Shown here piece after piece: positions 50,963-54,320 of a stretch of DNA of 54,320 nucleotides (its first letter is position 1; each line of letters opens with the position of its first letter). Where the stretch lies: positions 1-54,320 of the forward strand of contig JAPKHC010000042.1 in assembly GCA_026647215.1 (NCBI GenBank). The letters run 5' to 3'. A program made the position numbers and the translations under genes. The notes under the pieces were generated by a model. The model did no database searches. It was not told the DNA's origin and saw only the letters and a list, made by a program, of their open reading frames with translations. This DNA is from F1-120-MAGs118 sp013360535 (GTDB lineage: Bacteria > Planctomycetota > UBA1135 > GCA-002686595).

Positions 50963-51400
50963 ATGATCAGGTCGTACACCAAGTTGTTCCTTTTTGTACT
51001 AGTCGCTCTGTTTGCTGGGCATGCTGCGAACGCCCAATGCCACATGGAGCTCCGCCCTACAGGAGCGATCACGGACATCTACCCTTCGCACGGCGCGCCG
51101 GTGGGCCAGGGCAGCAAGACCTTGAACGCTACTTGTGAGGGCAACTGCACGGGTGCAGCGTGCCCTGCAAAGGCGCAGAGCGGCGACGCGACGAGCCACT
51201 ACTACTTCTGCCCGGAATGCGGCGCGGGAAGTGGTGAGCCGAACTGTTGTCATGCGATCGTTCGTGTCACCAGCGCCGAGGGAGGCACAGCCTACTTCGC
51301 GGACGTGAAGGGCCTCTGTGGCGGTACGTGTGGCTCCGGCACCTGCCAGCTCGCTCTCCAAGGAGCCACCACCTTCTACTACATTGGTCAATGCAAGTAG
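50963..51400 (+). CDS. Secreted cysteine-rich protein
   Basis: A 145-residue protein with a clear signal peptide (KLFLFVLVALFAGHAANA, cleavage before QC). The mature part has 12 cysteines, including TCEGNCTGAAC, FCPEC, NCC and LCGGTCGSGTC, which suggests six disulfides or metal sites. No family recognised. Base composition is nearer 60% GC than the surrounding 70%. A palindrome follows the stop. Confidence 0.7.
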   Translation: MIRSYTKLFLFVLVALFAGHAANAQCHMELRPTGAITDIYPSHGAPVGQGSKTLNATCEGNCTGAACPAKAQSGDATSHYYFCPECGAGSGEPNCCHAIVRVTSAEGGTAYFADVKGLCGGTCGSGTCQLALQGATTFYYIGQCK

Positions 51401-51410
51401 CCGACTTAAG

Positions 51411-51424
51411 TCGGATTTACTCGC
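51411..51424 (+). terminator. Palindrome after the cysteine-rich gene
   Basis: CCGACTTAAGTCGG is a perfect 14-base palindrome (5-bp stem, TTAA loop) that starts ten bases after the stop and is followed by ATTT. It is a weak intrinsic-terminator candidate. Confidence 0.45.
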
Positions 51425-51495
51425 AACTCCCAACAAGTCCGATGGCCCCGGGCCGTCGATTTACGCAACCCCGAGCCTGCTGTAACTGACCTAGC

Positions 51496-51723
51496 GTGCG
51501 GTGCAGTGACGCGCGACCCGATCTGCGTGACGCCCCGATCGGTTCAATGGTGTGGGGCGCGCCAGAATCTCGAATCTTCGCCTTGCCTTCGGGTGGGTGT
51601 TGCGTCGGAACTTCATGCTTCTTCGATCCGATGACTCAACAGTGTGCTGATCTTTGTCCCCGGCGGTGGGGCCGCCCCGGGATGTTACTACCGCGCAGCC
51701 GAACTGTCGGCAATCGCGCGTAG
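51496..51723 (+). pseudogene. Possible remnant of a cysteine-rich repeat gene
   Basis: The gap 51401-51752 has no intact gene. A frame here encodes GGCCVGTSCFFDPMTQQCAD, like the short GxCC...C...C repeats of some secreted planctomycete proteins. After one base is skipped in the CCCC near 51658 the sequence would continue PGGGAAPGCYYRAAELS. No signal peptide or good start is present. The call is tentative. Confidence 0.25.
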
Positions 51724-51752
51724 GCCGTTCTCCGTCTAGAGGTCGTTGAGAA

Positions 51753-53402
51753 ATGAACAAGAGAGCTAGAGCGCTATTCCTGGCGCTGAGCATCCTCGGT
51801 GTGGCCGTCTGGTTGTTCGTAAAGCGAGCGGACACGGAGCCAGTGCGCGAGGTTGGAGTGGCTGAAAGTGATGCCCCCTCGATGTCAAGCGCCTCGAAGG
51901 ACACGGCCAAGCCATCGACTGATCTAGCCGTTGGCGATGGGGGCATAGGTCGCAAGCCTGCGTCCCCCGAGGCCATGGTAGTTGTCTTGGATCCGGAAGG
52001 ACGCCCCGTGCCCAACTGCCTGTTGATTGGCATTCGAGGCATCGAGGGAATACTTGGGAAATCCGACAGGTTGGGCGAGTGCAGAGTCCCGGCAGCTGCT
52101 GGCGGTCTTCAGGAAGTGGAGGCGCAGTGCGAAGGATTCTGCCCCGTCCGGACGACGCTATCATCATCGATCGATCGCCAATCTATCGTACTTCGGAGGT
52201 ATTGCGAGATATCGGGATCGGTTGGGTGCCTTGGCGGAACGATACCGGCTGGAGCCCACGTCATGGCGATACCCGAAAGTCTCAATTGGTCGAAGCACGA
52301 AACTCTGGATGACTTGCTTGCCGACCCGCGAATCAAGTCGGCGACAATTAATGCCGATGGGTCATATTCGCTGGGCCAGTTGTGTGAATCCGACGCTTGC
52401 GACGTTTACGCCGTGTGCCGCGGATTCGTTCCGACCATTTACGGGCAATCTGTTAAGCCTCCGAAGCAAGGCTTTGACTTACAGATCGCGAAGCTCTTTG
52501 GGGTCCGCATTCAATATGTTGACAATGCCGGGGGTCCGCTGCAGGCCGGTCCCCTCATTTATAGCAGCCAAAATCCAACAATCCAAGCCTCGTCAGGGGC
52601 TGCGATCCCGGTGAACGCGCTTTCGGGCATCCTAAAGACATTGATTGGGCTGCCCCCCGACAGTTTACGCGAGAGTTCGCGGTTTGACGAATTGGTTCTG
52701 TATGCATCTCGCGACGCCGCATCGGAACCAGGACCGCTCAGTATCTGGGGCCACATTCCAGGATACGAACGCTATCAAGGGGTGGTGATGATGCCCGCGC
52801 TCGCCACCATCGCTGAGCCGCCAGTGCACAAAGTGGCATTGGCGCGGGCCACTAGCGGATTCGGTCAGTTAGCCATTCGGTTCAAGGGTAGCTTGGTGAA
52901 CGGACTGCCGACCATGTCCATAAAGGACACGCGATCGTTCCTGTACCTGATCGACGAAGACGAAACCTACATCGAGATTCCGATGCCGGATCTTTCGGCT
53001 GGCCCGCATCTCGTCGACGGTGTACCGTTCGGGACGTATGCGGTTCAGTTCGGGTGGCGATCGCTTCCGTTCCGCTACCCTCCCGAAGGAGTGGTCGCGA
53101 CTGCCGTAATCGATGAGACGCCAGAGCACGTTGAGATCGATTGTTCAGGCGTGGCCGCTGTACGACTTGAATTTCCTTCTGGGACTGCGCTGAGCAATGG
53201 AGACATAAGGGTGGTTGTTGTCGAGAGACATACCTCGCGGACACTAATGCCGACGTGTTCCGCAGCTGGAGATTTCTTCATTGTCGGCCTACTTCCAGGT
53301 GAGTTCAAGTTTGAAGTGCCTACAGCTTCATTGGAAACAGAGTGGGTGTATTGCCCGGCGGGTTCGGTCGCAAGGGCAGCATTGTCCCGTGTAACGAAAT
53401 GA
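51753..53402 (+). CDS. Low-GC membrane-anchored protein with carboxypeptidase-regulatory-like segment
   Basis: A 549-residue protein. Residues 7-23 are a membrane anchor (ALFLALSILGVAVWLFV), then a Ser/Ala-rich linker; residues about 74-150 look like a CarboxypepD_reg/TTR-like unit (VVVLDPEGRPVPNCLLIG, LGECRVPAAAGGLQEVEAQ). The rest is beta-rich and unassigned. Counted lines give about 57-60% GC against about 75% in a native gene line, and third-position bias is weak, so it was probably acquired recently. The last residues (VTK) and stop lie inside a repeat shared with an IS end at 54110, so the original C-terminus may have been replaced. Architecture is like the native gene at 33465. Confidence 0.7.
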   Translation: MNKRARALFLALSILGVAVWLFVKRADTEPVREVGVAESDAPSMSSASKDTAKPSTDLAVGDGGIGRKPASPEAMVVVLDPEGRPVPNCLLIGIRGIEGILGKSDRLGECRVPAAAGGLQEVEAQCEGFCPVRTTLSSSIDRQSIVLRRYCEISGSVGCLGGTIPAGAHVMAIPESLNWSKHETLDDLLADPRIKSATINADGSYSLGQLCESDACDVYAVCRGFVPTIYGQSVKPPKQGFDLQIAKLFGVRIQYVDNAGGPLQAGPLIYSSQNPTIQASSGAAIPVNALSGILKTLIGLPPDSLRESSRFDELVLYASRDAASEPGPLSIWGHIPGYERYQGVVMMPALATIAEPPVHKVALARATSGFGQLAIRFKGSLVNGLPTMSIKDTRSFLYLIDEDETYIEIPMPDLSAGPHLVDGVPFGTYAVQFGWRSLPFRYPPEGVVATAVIDETPEHVEIDCSGVAAVRLEFPSGTALSNGDIRVVVVERHTSRTLMPTCSAAGDFFIVGLLPGEFKFEVPTASLETEWVYCPAGSVARAALSRVTK

Positions 53403-53449
53403 CTTCCGCTTTGACGTAGCCCTTCAGGCGACGGTGCGGCCGGTCCTGC
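53390..53449 (+). repeat. Solo copy of the IS-end repeat
   Basis: The sequence beginning TGTAACGAAATGACTTCCGC recurs at 54110 in the same orientation; the exact match covers 53387-53442 and 54107-54162, extending to about 53449 with one mismatch. It supplies the stop codon of the 549-residue gene. It looks like a left-end remnant of the element that starts at 54110. Confidence 0.65.
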
Positions 53450-53495
53450 GCTGTGAGATCGATCGAGTACTGGGCGCGACGCGAGCTGCGCTCAG

Positions 53496-54098
53496 TCAGC
53501 GCGAAACCGCCACCCCCCGCTCCCTCGCCCACCTGACCCACCCCTCGTCCTCGCCCTGCATCGCGATGACCTCGAGCCACCGCGCCATGCGCGGGTCCTC
53601 GCGTCTTGCACGCACGGTCGCTCGCGCGATGCCTTGCACCGCCGGCAAGTACTCGGGCCACACCTGGAGCGCGGCCTCGTAGCTCTCGAGCGCATCGTCG
53701 ACGCGCCCGGCCTGCTCCATGCAGAGCGCGAGGTTGACTCGCGGGTCGGGGTGGCCCGGCATCAGCTTGCGTGCCCACTCGAACTCCGCGGCGGCCTCGT
53801 AGAGCTTGCCCTGCTCCAGGAACACGACGCCGAGGTTGTTGTGGGCGGGCCCGAAGAACAGGTCCTCGGTCAGCGCCTCGCGTAGCAGCTTTTCCGCGCC
53901 CTCGTCGTCCGACCCGATCAGCTCCGCCGCGTCGCGGTTGAGCGTTTCTGCGCGCGTGGTGTTGCGTTGCGCCTCGCTGCGCGGCTCGTAGGGGCCGGAG
54001 CCGGGAGCGGCGCAGCCACCGAGCAGCAGCGCGCTCGCGGCCAGCATCGCCGTGGCAGCCGCCGCAGCCGCCGCAGCCGTCACCGTCACCGCGCTCAT
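53496..54098 (-). CDS. TPR lipoprotein
   Basis: About 200 residues from ATG 54098 (GTG 54101 adjoins it). An Ala-rich signal ends LLLGGC. Residues about 55-165 contain TPR units: AEKLLREALTEDLFFGPAHN, LGVVFLEQGKLYEAAAEFEW and ALCMEQAGRVDDALESYEAA. It has native high GC and lies between the two copies of the IS-end repeat. Probably a periplasmic scaffold. Confidence 0.78.
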   Translation of the reverse strand: MSAVTVTAAAAAAAATAMLAASALLLGGCAAPGSGPYEPRSEAQRNTTRAETLNRDAAELIGSDDEGAEKLLREALTEDLFFGPAHNNLGVVFLEQGKLYEAAAEFEWARKLMPGHPDPRVNLALCMEQAGRVDDALESYEAALQVWPEYLPAVQGIARATVRARREDPRMARWLEVIAMQGEDEGWVRWARERGVAVSR

Positions 54099-54196
54099 CA
54101 CGTGTGCCGTGTAACGAAATGACTTCCGCTTTGACGTAGCCCTTCAGGCGACGGTGCGGCCGCTCCTGCTGGCCCCTTGAGGGGCGGGAGACGGTC

Positions 54197-54320
54197 ATGG
54201 TGAAGGATGCAGGAGTGGGTCGCGGAGCCGGCGAGGAGGCCGGCTTGGCGGCCGAGTCGCCGGCTCCGCGAAAGATCTCGCGGCGCGTCGGCCTGCGGCG
54301 GGGCGACAGCTCGAAGCGTT
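54197..54320 (+). CDS. Partial frame, possible transposase orfA start
   Basis: An ATG at 54197 opens a frame to the window end: VKDAGVGRGAGEEAGLA, then APRKISRRVGLRRGDS. IS3-type orfA proteins often read RKISRRRK...VLRLLRGESLEALSRE. Here RGDS is followed by LEAL in another frame, which suggests a frameshifted, degenerate copy. Identification is tentative. Confidence 0.3.
   Translation, partial: MVKDAGVGRGAGEEAGLAAESPAPRKISRRVGLRRGDSSKR
54221..54270. repeat. 14-bp perfect inverted repeat inside the IS-like end
   Basis: CGCGGAGCCGGCGA (54221-54234) pairs exactly with TCGCCGGCTCCGCG (54257-54270); GGCC pairs occur inside. It lies within the putative orfA, so it may be a coding coincidence in Gly/Ala-rich sequence or a structure controlling transposase expression. 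Confidence 0.5.

Larger units (their letters stand above)
54110..54320 (+). mobile_element. Left end of a probable IS3-type element, cut by the window
   Basis: The element appears to begin with TGTAACGAAATGACTTCC, TG-ended as in the IS3 family, with a candidate transposase frame starting 87 bases in. Its left 60 bases are duplicated at 53390. The right end lies outside the window, so the boundaries and family are inference. Confidence 0.45.

Noticed and set aside
53384..54169. Integron gene cassette with attC sites around the TPR gene
   Set aside because: Gene and repeat order fit a minus-strand cassette, but the repeats lack paired RYYYAAC and GTTRRRY core sites and the required long imperfect palindrome. 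An IS end explains them better.

Overview
This 54.3 kb window is chromosomal DNA from a high-GC (about 70% by eye) Gram-negative-type bacterium. lpxB and many lipoproteins imply an outer membrane. The mix of VCBS/ASPIC proteins, peptidase-MA-like proteins, sulfatase-like hydrolases, squalene-cyclase-like repeat proteins and carboxypeptidase-regulatory-like proteins suggests Planctomycetota or a close relative; this is inference from gene families, not from a marker-gene tree.

Layout. 0-13 kb: EamA transporter, hot-dog thioesterase, a large TPR/VCBS/ASPIC lipoprotein, a cryptic SGNH hydrolase, a gene pair resembling mycobacterial DprE2/DprE1, an ApaH-like phosphatase, small membrane proteins, a membrane-anchored sulfatase-like enzyme, a 46-residue basic protein and a sialidase-like lipoprotein. 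13-26 kb: two peptidases (Tat lipoprotein M24 and S9), signal peptidase I, an SDR, a Nudix CoA pyrophosphatase, a frameshifted FAH-family gene, a cyclase-like repeat protein, an iodotyrosine-deiodinase-like nitroreductase, and a compact lpxB / ECF sigma / membrane protein / YbjQ unit. 26-37 kb: TPR protein, ABC exporter pair, lipopolysaccharide-kinase-type kinase, lipoprotein, two peptidase-MA-like secreted proteins, a 1017-residue repeat protein and a HAD phosphatase. 37-43 kb: a chaperone cluster transcribed leftward (two groEL genes, dnaJ, grpE, a FmdB zinc ribbon). 43-50 kb: NPCBM protein, GGDEF protein, then the translation cluster rpsB-tsf-pyrH-frr and two lysine tRNAs. 50-54.3 kb: an accessory region with a DUF457-like protein, a secreted 12-cysteine protein, an atypically low-GC gene whose last codons and stop lie in an IS-end-like repeat, a TPR lipoprotein, and the left end of a probable IS3-type element running off the window.

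Regulation. At least eight genes have a TANNNT-like (or near) hexamer ending 6-8 nt before the start codon, the arrangement expected for leaderless mRNAs; others (chaperonins, peptidase-MA-like genes) have clear Shine-Dalgarno sequences. The promoters ahead of rpsB, tRNA-Lys(CTT) and the 46-residue basic protein share a pyrimidine-rich sequence just after the -10. The divergent region upstream of the first groEL has two near-identical 15-bp inverted repeats but no CIRCE.

No CRISPR array, rRNA gene or replication origin was seen. The points most worth following are the DprE1/DprE2-like pair outside actinobacteria, the deiodinase-like protein with its substrate triad, the shared translation-promoter motif, the twin groEL inverted repeats, and the IS-terminated low-GC gene.
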